Source: Saururus chinensis
Lineage: Eukaryota; Streptophyta; Magnoliopsida; Piperales; Saururaceae
Direction of reading: 5' to 3'
Assembly (NCBI GenBank): GCA_035235625.1
Contig: CP141140.1
Span: forward strand, 55,299,351 to 55,363,350
Length of the DNA: 64,000 nucleotides
Shown here: piece after piece, positions 47,194 through 57,256 of the stretch
Layout: the number at the start of each line of letters is the position of its first letter
How positions within the stretch are numbered: position 1 is the stretch's first letter
Position numbers and translations under genes: made by a program
Notes under the pieces: model-generated
What the model saw: only the letters and a program-made list of their open reading frames with translations
What the model was told of the DNA's origin: nothing
Databases searched by the model: none

Positions 47194-48771
47194 TGTAACG
47201 TCCCTCGTATTTTCGAATCAAAGAAAACAATTTTTGAAAATGTAACAAAATTTAATTACAATTGCCAAGGATCACCATGTACTAAAACAGTAATTACAAC
47301 ACACTTTGTATTATACAAAGATTTTCAAAATTGGGCATCACATGCCTTTGTACATTAGTCAATACAATAATTTACATAAGGTACAAAAACAGCAGTACAA
47401 GACTGTAATTTAAGGAAACCCTTCATCGACTCCTTCAGATTCGAGTGAAACACCTGCAGAGTCTGAGGGTAGGTGAGTAAATTCATACTTAGTAGGTCAA
47501 ATTAAGTTCTAAGAATATTCTTCGTGCACATACGAACATATCGTGCCATTTTTCTTTTGAAATTATTCAGAAAATCTGAAAACACGATCACAGAATGTCG
47601 CGATACCGGATGACTTACACCCCGCCCATGGGGCGATGCGAGACAGAAAGGAAGGGATTTACCCATGACATCCCAATCCTGTGCGCGCCAGATGCTAAAT
47701 TTGGCGGTATCCAAAATCATAATAATTCTTAGCTCCGAGGAATCGAGAACTATCCAGACGGCACGATTGCCCAAAACTCGGAGAAATTTTCTAAAAGAGG
47801 AGATGATTTTAAAGTCAAAGCTTTTGTTTTTATGAAGTAATAGAAAACTTTTAGTAAAACTTTAGCGAGTAAAAATCTCGGCATACGATTAGAATTTAAA
47901 ACTACCTACCTATAATACATGCAAAATATAACGAGAATTCCTCGTAGAGTAAAGAAAGTCCCGCCTTAAGATATCAGCCCTTGAGTGAGAATTTCAGCAA
48001 AAATAACCACTCCAACGCGTAGAATGCCCTTGATTTAGTAGGGTAGGGCTTTGGAACGGGTTAAAAAGGGTTGGGAATGGTCCGGAAATAGTAAAAAGAT
48101 GAAAGGGGAAGATTAGGGAAGGGGCATGTTTTTCAAGGTCTTAGAGGGGTTGCCTTGAGAAAATAACACTTCCGGTGCGTAGAGCACCCTTGAATTAGTA
48201 GGAAACGGGTCTTAGAACATGAAAATCGGACTTAAAATGGGTCGGGTATGGTGAAAACAGTGAAAGAGGTTGAAAATCGGATGTGGGTGAAAATCTGGCC
48301 GGAATGGGTATAAATAGGGGAGGAGGAGGAATATTCCGGTGGGCGCCCACCGGCGCCGCTGTGGAAACCGGCTGGCGCCCACTGGTGCCACCGGAACCAG
48401 GTACGCGCGTTCAGCGCGCGCCGCGCCGAGCCGCCAAAATAAATAATTTTATTATTTATTTTAATTTCCATAAAAATTCTAAAAATTGTAACTTCCTATC
48501 CCGAACTTGGTTTTGCGCGTTCTAGGTACCGTTGAGCTCGTATTGATGAGCCCTATGAGACTAGACCACTTAAGAACCATTTTACCCAAATTTCAAAAGT
48601 GGGTCCCGCCGGTTGAACACGTTTCCCGAGGTCGTAACTTTCATTCCCGACCTCCGATTTTCGCGTTTTAAGACTTGTTACGCTTGTCTCCACGAGCTCT
48701 AACCAACCCTTAGGAAAATTATAATTAACAAAATATATAAGGAGATCGTGTTAGATATTAGGGTTATTACA
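47194..48771 (-). repeat. 3' LTR of the chromovirus (1,578 bp)
   Basis: Read on the minus strand from TGTAATAACCC at 48,771 to CGTTACA at 47,194. A TATA-like word (minus-strand TATTTATACCC) is near 48,310. Just upstream of it (48,340-48,430) is a GC-rich block with GGGCGCCC and GCGCGC palindromes that differs from the other LTR and accounts for the 42-bp length difference. Confidence 0.95.
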
Positions 48772-48773
48772 AT

Positions 48774-48786
48774 CTACCCCCCTTAG
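48774..48786 (-). other. Polypurine tract of the chromovirus
   Basis: The minus strand reads TAAGGGGGGTAGA just before the 3' LTR start, the expected plus-strand priming site. Confidence 0.85.
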
Positions 48787-48818
48787 AGAAATTTCGTCCT
48801 CGAAATTTGAATTATTCA

Positions 48819-49040
48819 CTAAATGAATAACTCAGGGTACTTCTTTTGCATTTCGCTCTCCAGCTCCCAAGTGGCTTCTTCTGAGGAATAGTACTGCCAT
48901 AGCACTTTGACTAAGGGGATCTTTTTTTTCCTCAAGATCTGTTCCTTATGATCCAAAATTTTAAGTGGTTTTTCTTCGAATGAGAAGTCGGGCTTGAGAG
49001 TTATTAAATTCTGATCAAGAATATGAGAGGAGTCTCAGAC
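48819..49040 (-). pseudogene. Chromodomain at the C-terminus of pol
   Basis: After HVSMLRKYV comes a TGA (49,035-49,037). In the same frame follow DSSHILDQN, KPLKILDHKEQ, LRKKKIPLVKVLWQ and ATWELESEMQKKYP, ending at a TAG at 48,819-48,821. Basic residues before VKVLW and the E-x-TWE pattern are typical of chromovirus chromodomains, which are thought to guide integration towards marked chromatin. The TGA probably replaces an Arg CGA. Apart from it the domain looks complete. Confidence 0.85.
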
Positions 49041-50129
49041 GTATTTCCTAAGCATGGACACGTGAAATACGTCGTGGACATTGCTGAGTTGTGGAGGCAA
49101 GGCTAATCTGTAAGCCACAACTCCTACTTTGTCCAAAATTTCAAACGGTCCTACAAAGCGAGGACTTAGTTTGCCTTTAATTCCAAATCTCATGACTCCT
49201 CGGGTTGGCGAAACTTTTAGTAATACATGATCTCCCACGCTAAAGTCAATATCCTTCCGTCTCTGATCTGCATAGCTCTTTTGATGACTATGGGATGCCA
49301 TTAGACGATGCTTAACAAGTTTCACCTTATTTGCACACTGTTGCAGAAGTTCAGACCTAATCAATCTTCATTCTCCCACTTCATTCCAACACGTCGGTGA
49401 TCAACAAGGTCGTCCGTACAATGCCTCATAAGGTGCCATACCTATACTGCTATGAAAGCTGTTGTTGTAGGCGAACTCGACCAACGGTAAATGTTCGTCC
49501 CAGTTACCCTTCCAATCCATTGTGCAAACGCGCAACATATATTCCAAAGTTTGGATAGTTCTTTCTGATTGACCATCCGTCTGAGGGTGGAAAGCAGTGC
49601 TGAACTTAAGATTTGTACCCAATTCTTCTTGAAATCCTTACTAAAACTTGGAGGTAAATCGACTATCCCGATCTGAGATGATCGATAGCGGTATCCCATG
49701 CCGACTCACAATTTCCTTCATGTATAATTTTGCCAAAGAACTTAAAGATTGCTTCTTGCTTAATGGAAGAAAATGTGCACTCTTTGTGAGTCGATCCACG
49801 ATCACCCAAATGGATTCATGGCCTTGTGAAGTTCTGGGTAGTGCCGAAATGAAATCCATAGTAATGTGTTCCCACTTCCACTCGGGGATTTCAATCGTTT
49901 GAAGGTACCCTGAAGGTTTTTGGTGTTCGGCTTTAACTTGTTGACAAGTTAAGCATCTCAAAATATATTCTCCTATATCCTTCTTCATTCCATTCCACCA
50001 AAAGCTTCTTTTTAAATCTTGGTACATCTTCGTTCCTCCTGGGTGGATGGTATATCGAGAACAATGTGCTTCATGTAATAGGTCTTCCCTTAGCTCAGGA
50101 ATTTTGGGTATTACCAACCGTCCTCGAAA
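49041..50129 (-). pseudogene. Integrase region of the chromovirus pol
   Basis: HHCC zinc-binding region ([25 protein letters not shown]), catalytic Asp in [13 protein letters not shown], second Asp in [10 protein letters not shown] and Glu in [14 protein letters not shown] are all present, spaced as in the DDE core. A GPF motif ([13 protein letters not shown]) follows. Stops occur at 49,641-49,643 (with a second directly after), 49,401-49,403, 49,368-49,370 and 49,035-49,037. The first lies between the second Asp and the Glu. No frameshift is needed to read the domains, so decay is by point mutation. Confidence 0.92.
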
Positions 50130-52000
50130 TCATACACTTCCATCAGAGCCTTGGGTGAAGTCAGATTTTCCGAGCAAAGTTTGCATTAGTTCGTCATTTT
50201 TTTGACCTTCAAGAATACGCTCAACTAGTACTGATTTTATTTCTAGGTTGGCAATGAACGATTTCTTATTTCCAAGCTGTAATTCAGGTTGACAACCTAT
50301 TGTTTCTTCCAACAGTTTCCACTCCTTAATAAACATGAAAGCCAATCCCCCAGATTTGCGACTTAAAGCATCAGCTACTACGTTGGCTTTTCCAGGATGA
50401 TACTTGATAGAAAAGTCATAATCCTTAAGATATTCGATCCACCGTCTTTGCCTCATGTTAAGATCACTTTGGGAAAAGATGTACTTTAAACTTTGGTGAT
50501 CGGTGAAAACTTCAAACATTTCCCCATATAGATAGTGCCTCCATTTTTTTAAAGCAAAAACTATTGCTGCTAACTCTAAATCGTGAGTAGGGTAGTTACC
50601 TTCATATTTCTTTAATTGTCATGAAGCGTATGCTATCACTTTTCCGTCTTGCATTAATACGCATCCTAATCCTCTTTTAGAAGCATCGCTATACACGACA
50701 AAACCCCCACTACCAGTCGACAACGCCAGAACAGGTGCAGTTGTTAATTTTTCCTTTAATTCTTGGAAACTTTGTTGACAAGTTTCATCCCAAACAAATT
50801 TAACTCCTTTCCTTGTCAACTTTGTCAGGGGCAGGGCAATGCTTGAAAATCCATGGATGAATCTTCGGTAATAACCCGCAAGTCCTAAGAAGCTCCGAAT
50901 TTTCATTACTGTTTTTGGCCTTTCCCATTTGATGACAACTTCTATCTTGGTTGGGTCCACCGATACTCCATTCTTTGAAACGACATGTCCTAAGAACACC
51001 ACTTGTTCTATCCAAAATTCGCACTTGCTAAACTTGGCGTATAGCTTATGATCCCTTAATGTTTGCAGAACTACTTGTAAATGCACTCAATGATCTTCTA
51101 AGCTACTAGAGTAGATGAGGATGTCATCGATGAACACGATTACAAACTTGTCTAAAAAGGGCCAAAAAACTCTATTCATGAGATCCATGAAGGCGGCCAG
51201 GGCATTTGTTAAACCAAATGGCATCACTAAAAACTCATAGTGGCCATACCGGGTACGAGAAGCTGTCTTAGAGATATCCCCATCTCGTATCCTTAGTTGA
51301 TGATAACCTGACAACAGATCTATTTTGGAGAAAACTTTGGCCATCTGCAATTGATCGAACTAGTCATCTATACGAGACAAGGGATACTTGTTCTTTATAG
51401 TGATGGCATTGAGAAGTCAGTAGTCAATGCACAATCTTAACGACCCGTCTTTCTTTCTCACAAATAAGACCGGTGCTCCCCAAGGAGAGACACTAGGTCG
51501 TATGAATCCTTTTTCAAGCAATTCCTGCAATTGACTTTTTAACTCTTTTAACTCAGTAGGAGCCATACGGTAAGGTGCTTTAGAGATAGGGCTTGTTCCT
51601 GGCACCAACTCAATAGAAAAATCTATCTCTCTTTTCGGTGGCAGACTAGAGAGATCATTAGAAAAAACGTCAGAGAAATCTTGTACTAATTCAATACTCT
51701 TCAAGTTAAATGTAGTAGTCTCACTAGTTTCCATACTAGAAAGATAAGCCTGACATCCTTTACTTAAAAGCCGACGAGCTTTGACTGTCGAGATGATACA
51801 TGGCTTGGAATGATCCTTAAGCCCATAAAAAGTAAAACTCCTATCGCCTCGTTCAAAGATCACCTTCTTCTGTTTACAGTCCACTAATGCCCTGTTATTG
51901 GCTAACCAATCCATACCTAATATGACATCGAAGTCGGTCATATTTAGGAGAATAAGGTCGGCCTCCCACTGGCATTTCTCTAAGGAGACAGGTTGTGACA
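50130..52000 (-). pseudogene. Protease C-terminus, reverse transcriptase and RNase H of the chromovirus pol
   Basis: After [14 protein letters not shown] (protease) come [16 protein letters not shown] and [14 protein letters not shown] of [15 protein letters not shown] follows, then the catalytic FIDDILIYS (usual YIDD with Phe first). The RT connection domain ([15 protein letters not shown]) precedes RNase H, which keeps [10 protein letters not shown], the [16 protein letters not shown] Glu and [10 protein letters not shown]. Stops: TGA at 51,417, TAG at 51,360, TGA at 51,087, TGA at 50,619 and TGA at 50,130. Two of the TGA codons sit where the family has Arg (after CIDY and in AS-R-QLK). Confidence 0.93.
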
Positions 52001-53638
52001 ACCCAGATTTGAGGTAAGTTATACTTTTGGAATTTTTATATATTATTAGAGCATTATTTTGAATGTGGAACCTTAATGATTGTTGTAGAACTCTAGAAAC
52101 CGAACTTAAAGGTTTTTGAAACACTTGATTCAGAGGTAGTGGCCGTATGTAGCGATCGTGGAAGCGCGCATCATAAGCGGGCCCACGATGAAACTACTGT
52201 AAAACCTATCCTTGAGTGGTCTTGCTTTGAAGGGCTCGTTGATACAAGTTCATCGGTACCAAGAATATACAATTCCGATATATAGGTAAAAAGTTAGAGC
52301 AATTTAAATTTTGAAAAAAAAGAAAAAAAATTATATTATTTTATTATAGGCTGACGCAAGCATTGCGTCAGCCAGATATTGACCGCGCGATGTGGCGCCG
52401 CGTGGTTCATGGAGCACGGTGGGCCCCCAGGTCCACGCCGCGCGGTGATCCGCGCGGCGTGCGGATCTGCGTGGCCCGCGCATTCGCGCGACACGCGGAA
52501 CCGCGTGTCGCGCGCGACGGCACCGTGCGAACCCGCGCGGACACCGCGCGACACGAGCGGTTCTGCCGTCCGCTGCATGACACGTGTCTGACACGCGTCA
52601 GTTTCGCCCTAATCCCTATATATACCCCATTTTTTCTACTTCACTATTCACTTCTACCTCAAGTAAAAACTTCTGACTCTCCATTCTGAACTATTTTAAG
52701 TCCGATTTAACCCGTTTCAAAGGCGTTCTTAACTAAAGCGATAGTGCCGGACACTGTGGCTGGACCGGATTTTCTATATCAGCTCTCTACAACCGCAAAC
52801 TTTCTACGCCGACCATAAGGTAGGGGATCTTAAACTCTAGCTTATGCTCTGCTTATATGTTCTAGTTTTTATGCGCAGTTTTATTTCGTTATGCTCATAT
52901 GCTTGAGTTTTCTGAGAAATGTCATACGCATGATATGTTTTACATTCCCTGAATTTTGTCAGGGTATTTACGTTTTCCGAATAAATTTGGGGTTAAACCT
53001 TGAATTATAATATTTCTGGATACCTACCGAGGAAATGATCGGTATCTGGCGCGCACATATGTATGGAGTATCATGGGAAAATTCTTGCCTTCTGAGCATC
53101 CTGTTGCCCCATGAGCACCGGAGGAACGCCGTTCGGTATCACGGCTCTGGATTTATCGTCATCGGATGAATCGGTGGTTTCCGAAATTATTCTGAATTTG
53201 TTCTAATAAAATTATAATCTTTTTAGCATCAAATTAGATTTTAATTCTACCTAATGTGTATAAAAATACTCACCCACCCACAGACTCTGCAGGTAGTAAA
53301 ATTAACACGGAGGGGTCAACCGAAGGATTATCTATTTAGTCTCTCTTAAATATTTTCTACCTCTGTAATAATATATTTTTGACATATATGTTGTAATTAT
53401 GACTGCTCTACATGCAGTATATTCTGGACAAGGTCCTACTTTCCTGCTATGTTATATGTAATATTTTAGCTGTGCATCAACTCCAAAATTTTTATGCCAA
53501 CTTATTTAATGTCGATATTTTTTTTTGTAATCCGTACGGTGGACCGTCACATTTGATTTCACATGCGATGTAACACGTGCCGAGTGAGATAATAATTACA
53601 TAAAATATGATGTATATTATTTTCTGACGGCCGCCACA
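51994..53638 (+). mobile_element. Solo LTR of a Ty3/gypsy element inside the chromovirus protease gene, TSD CAGGT
   Basis: Starts TGTGACAACCCAG at 51,994 and ends GACGGCCGCCACA at 53,638 (1,645 bp). CAGGT precedes it (51,989-51,993) and follows it (53,639-53,643). Removing the LTR and one CAGGT restores an uninterrupted frame from the upstream protease segment into the [11 protein letters not shown] segment on the minus strand, which independently confirms the ends. It is in plus orientation, antisense to its host. A GC-rich block (52,380-52,570), GACACGTGTC (52,579-52,588) and a TATATATA box (52,617-52,624) follow in promoter order. No internal region is present. Confidence 0.92.
52617..52624 (+). 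promoter_or_regulatory. TATA box of the nested solo LTR
   Basis: CCCTATATATACCCC, about 30 bases after GACACGTGTC, followed by a pyrimidine-rich leader. If active it would drive transcription antisense to the chromovirus gag. Confidence 0.65.
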
Positions 53639-53643
53639 CAGGT

Positions 53644-54143
53644 ACCCTTCGAAGAAATTTACGGGCTAGAAACATTTTTCCCATTAGGGTGGATACTTCT
53701 AAGACATATCCTAAATTTAAAATAGGATAGCCAAGACTTCCCATTAGGGTGAACTATATGAAAGAATGTGTCGACCCTGGATCTATCAAGATTTTTGATA
53801 ATTTATCGAAGACCAGAAGTGTACCTTGAATGATTGCAGTCGACGCTTGAGCTTCCTCAGTAGTAATTGCTAAGACCCGCCCTTGAGCTTTTGGTTTCTT
53901 CTCCGATTTTGATTCTTCTTGCATTTTCCTCTTTGGGTCGTCTCTAATCTGATGGCCTTGTTCACCACAGAAAAAGCATTTTCTTTCGGTACGATAACAC
54001 AATCCAGGAGGATGGATTTTACTGCACTGCAGACATTTTTCTAGCTTCCTTTCTCCCCTTGGCTGTGAAAGTGATTTTGAGGGCTCTTGAAACTTACGAT
54101 TATTCTTATTGTTAAACGTAAGCCTCCTTTTCCTCTCATCGGG
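53644..54143 (-). pseudogene. Gag zinc knuckles and N-terminal protease segment of the chromovirus
   Basis: After the stop that ends gag (54,144-54,146) the frame continues with KCLQCSKIHPPGLC and RKCFFCGEQGHQIRDDPKRK. The second is a CCHC knuckle whose last Cys is replaced by Asp. The protease follows with ILIDPGSTHSFI, in which the usual DSG is DPG, a variant that I believe occurs in plant chromoviruses. The segment ends at the solo LTR insertion (53,639-53,643). Confidence 0.85.
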
Positions 54144-54908
54144 TCAGAAACTATTATTTTGTCCTCGGTCCTTACGTCCGACCACAAATTCCATATAATC
54201 TTGTTCTAGGATAGAGGATAGTTCAACCGCTTTGGCAAAAGTCGTGGGTTGATGGCCAATAATTCTTCCTCTTAATCCATTATTTAGGCCCCTCACGAAC
54301 TTCCGAGCTTTCTTTAATTCTGTCATACAATAATCTGGAGCGAAACGTTGTAATTGTACGAATTTATTCTCGTATTGAGTCACTGTTAACCCTCCTTGTT
54401 GTAGATCTAGAAACTCCTTTTCCTTTCTTTCTTGGACGTGAGGAGGAAAATATTTATCGTATAGTACTTCTTTAAATTCCTCCCACTTAATATGATCACC
54501 ATCTGTGAAGAAATTTCTTTCTGCTGTAGGCCACCAGAAAGCAGCTTCGCCAGTCATAGAGAAAGTGGCTAGTGGCACCTTACGATTATCGGGGATCTTC
54601 ATTGCTTTAAAAATCCGTTCAACTTCAAAGGTCCACCTTTCAGCGGCCTCAGGGCCGTCTTCCCTCGTAAATGCTGGTGCAAGCTTTTTAAATCGCTCCA
54701 ACAAATTATCCTTTTCACCGTGGGTATTATCTCCCGAATTAGTTGAATGATTGAAATGATTCGATTGGAATCCTTGAGTCATTCTTTGCATTAATAAGTC
54801 CATGAAGTGCATCATAGGATCTCCCGTTGTCAAAGTGATAGGCGTAGTAACATCTGGTGGAGTTGAGCTACTTGCCGGTTGAGCATCGCTACCACTAACG
54901 TTCATCAT
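54144..54908 (-). pseudogene. Gag of the chromovirus (retrotransposon gag domain)
   Basis: A 254-codon open frame from ATG at 54,908. The N-terminus is polar (MMNVSGSDAQPASSS). The core reads PEAAERWTFEVERIF, FSMTGEAAFWW, DHIKWEEFKEVLYDKYFP, VTQYENKFVQLQRFAP and FVRGLNNGLRGRI. This is the standard order of the retrotransposon gag domain, which forms the virus-like particle. It ends at a TGA in the sequence NNSF-stop-PDE. The frame continues into the zinc knuckles without shift, so the TGA is probably a mutated Arg codon. With that stop the particle protein would lack its nucleic-acid-binding part. Confidence 0.93.
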
Positions 54909-55097
54909 CTAAACATGGATTAGTAACATCAAGATCTTTAGAAAACAAGCTTACTTCATAACAACCTTGAAGTGTCATTACATCACTCAAAAGTTACGTT
55001 AGCTATTTACAAACACTCTTAGTACACATCAAAATTGTTCCCACGGAACTATTTACTCGAGATTTTTACATACTTTCTTCTCTAAGTTGTCAAAACT

Positions 55098-55637
55098 TTA
55101 GAGAGGAAAGGTTCTAGCTTTAGGGCACTCAAAGAAAAAGTGAGTTAAAAGTCCACAAAAGGTGCACCGCTCGGGCATTCCATGCCTTCCGGTTTCCTTC
55201 CCTTTGAGGAGACGCTAGATGCCTGGCTCTTCCACCCATTCGACCTCAGGTGGGGGTAGTTCGTTCAGGTCAAAATCCATTGTATACTCAGGGTTATCCT
55301 CGTTAGAATTTTCACTTTCTTCCACTTCCAAGGAGGGATCTTCTTCAGACTCTTTTCCTGGAGTAGGCGAGTCCGGGATAACTATTATTTCGTTCACGTC
55401 ACTATTTGTGGGTGAACCAGGAGTGTAAAAGATTTCAGAATCTTCTGAGTCCGAAATTTCGATGGGTGCCTTACTCTCATTGTACATACTCTTGCTACAA
55501 CTTCCTTCCATTGGAAGCGGCAATTTACGAGCAGTAGAATGATAAAGATTGCTTGACAAATATGTCTTATGCCTGAGCATCGACATCTGTTTTAGCTTCA
55601 CATAAAAATTCATTAAGAATTTCAAATAGGAAAACAT
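55098..55637 (-). pseudogene. Accessory acidic ORF upstream of gag, with an in-frame zinc knuckle after one stop
   Basis: The open part is 140 codons (ATG at 55,637, TAG at 55,215-55,217). The N-terminus is basic and aromatic (MFSYLKFLMNFYVKLKQM). The rest is strongly acidic. It has two hydrophobic-acidic patches that resemble SUMO-interaction motifs (PIEISDSEDSE and EIIVIPDS) and DFDLNELPPP, which resembles a DLNxxP EAR repression motif. After the TAG the same frame runs 38 more codons, including CTFCGLLTHFFFEC (55,125-55,166), a perfect CX2CX4HX4C zinc knuckle, before TAA at 55,098-55,100. I infer that the TAG is a mutation of a longer protein. The gene sits between the primer site and gag on the transcript strand. 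Extra ORFs upstream of gag are known in some plant Ty3/gypsy lineages; I do not recognise this one. Confidence 0.65.
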
Positions 55638-55699
55638 ACGATAAAATATAAATAATTGTATTGACTGATTTAATTACTTTTTAGAAGACAGTAGAACCT

Positions 55700-55713
55700 T
55701 GGCTCTGATACCA
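55700..55713 (-). other. Primer-binding site (tRNA-Met) of the chromovirus
   Basis: The minus strand reads TGGTATCAGAGCCA two bases after the 5' LTR end (CGTTACA). It matches the complement of the initiator methionine tRNA 3' end. Confidence 0.93.
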
Positions 55714-55715
55714 AC

Positions 55716-57251
55716 TGTAACGTCCCTCATATTTTCGAATCAAAGAAAACAATTTTTGAAAACGTAACAAAATTTAATTACAATTGCCAAGGATCACCAT
55801 GTACTAAAACAGTAATTACAACACACTTTGTATTATACAAAGATTTCCAAAATTGGGCATCACATGCCTTTGTACATTAGTCAATACAATAATTTACATA
55901 AGGTACAAAAACAGCAGTACAAGACTGTAATTTAAGGAAACCCTTCGTCGACTCCTTCAGATTCGAGTGAAATACCTGCAGAGTCTGAGGGTAGGTGAGT
56001 AAATTCATACTCAGTAGGTCGAATTAAGTTCTAAGAATATGCTTCGTGCACATACGAACATATCGTGCCATTTTTCTTTTGAAATTATTCAGAAAATCTG
56101 AAAGCACGATCACAGAATATCGCGATACCGGATGACTTACACCCGCGCCCATGGGGCGACACGAGACAGAAAGGAAGGGATTTATCCATGACATCCCAAT
56201 CCTGTGTGCACTAGATGCCAAATTTGCCGGTATCCAAAATCATAATAATTCTTAGCTCCGAGGAATCGAGAACTATCCAGAAGGCACGATTGCCCAAAAC
56301 TCGGAGAAATTTCTAAAAGAGGAGATGATTTTAAAGTCAGAGCTTTTGTTTTTATGAAGTAACAGAAAACTTTTAGTAAAACTTTAGCGAGTAAAAATCT
56401 CGGCATACGATTAGAATTTAAAACTACCTACCTATAATACGTGCAAAATATAACGAGATCTCCTCGTAGAGTAAAGAAAGTCCCGCCTTAAGATATCAGC
56501 CTTTGATCGAGAATTTTGGCAAAATAACCACTCCAACGCGTAGAATGCCCTTGATTTAGTAGGGTAGGGCTTTGGAACGGGTTAAAAAGGGTTGGGAATG
56601 GTCCGGAAATAGTAAAAAGATGAAAGGGGAAGATTAGGGAAGGGGCACATTTTTCAAGGTCTTAGAGGGGTCGCCTTGAGAAAATAACACTTCCGGTGCA
56701 TAGAGCACCCTTGAATTAGTAGGAAACGGGTCTTAGAACGTGAAAATCGGACTTAAAATGGGTTGGGTATGGTGAAAACAGTGAAAGAGGTTGAAAATCG
56801 GATGTGGGTGAAAATCTGGCCGGAATGGGTATAAATAGGGGAGGAGCAGGAATATTCCGGTGGGCACCGCCGCCAGAACTGGTGGGTGCCCACCGGCTGG
56901 CGCCCACTGGAGCAGCCGAAATAAATAATTTTATTATTTATTTTAATTTCCATAAAAATTCTAAAAATCGTAACTTCCTATCCCGAACTCGGTTTTGCGT
57001 GTTCTAGGTACCGTTTAGCTCGTATTGATGAGCCCTACGAGACTAGACCACTTAAGAACCATTTTACCCAAATTTCAAAATTGGGTCCCACCGGTTGAAC
57101 ACGTTTCCCAAGGTCGTAACTTTCGTTCCCGACCTCCAATTTTCGCATTTTAAGACGTTACACTCGTCTCCACGAGCTCTAACCAACCCTTAGGGAAATT
57201 ATAATTAACAAAAAATATAAGGAGATCGTGTTAGAAATTAGGGTTATTACA
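55716..57251 (-). repeat. 5' LTR of the chromovirus (1,536 bp)
   Basis: Minus strand from TGTAATAACCC at 57,251 to GACGTTACA at 55,716. A TATA-like word (TATTTATACCC on the minus strand) is near 56,830, and a GGTGGGTGCCCACC-type palindromic block is at 56,858-56,915. Frames inside it are not genes. Confidence 0.95.
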
Positions 57252-57256
57252 GCTGC

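Larger units (their letters stand above)
47194..57251 (-). mobile_element. Full-length Ty3/gypsy chromovirus, TSD GCTGC
   Basis: Two LTRs (55,716-57,251 and 47,194-48,771) start TGTAATAACCC and end GGGACGTTACA on the minus strand. GCTGC flanks both sides (47,189-47,193 and 57,252-57,256). In order on the minus strand: primer site, accessory ORF, gag, zinc knuckle, protease, RT, RNase H, integrase, chromodomain, purine tract. The domain order and the chromodomain place it among plant chromoviruses, probably Tekay-like. The protease is split by a solo LTR (51,994-53,638). Single stops interrupt the frames at many positions, so it cannot act autonomously. The LTRs look about 96-97% alike outside one rearranged block, a moderately recent insertion. 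Confidence 0.95.

Noticed and set aside
51994-53551. First delimitation of the nested solo LTR ending at GGACCGTCACA (53,551)
   Set aside because: The flanks CAGGT and TTTGA do not match. Ending at 53,638 gives a perfect CAGGT duplication and a continuous protease frame.
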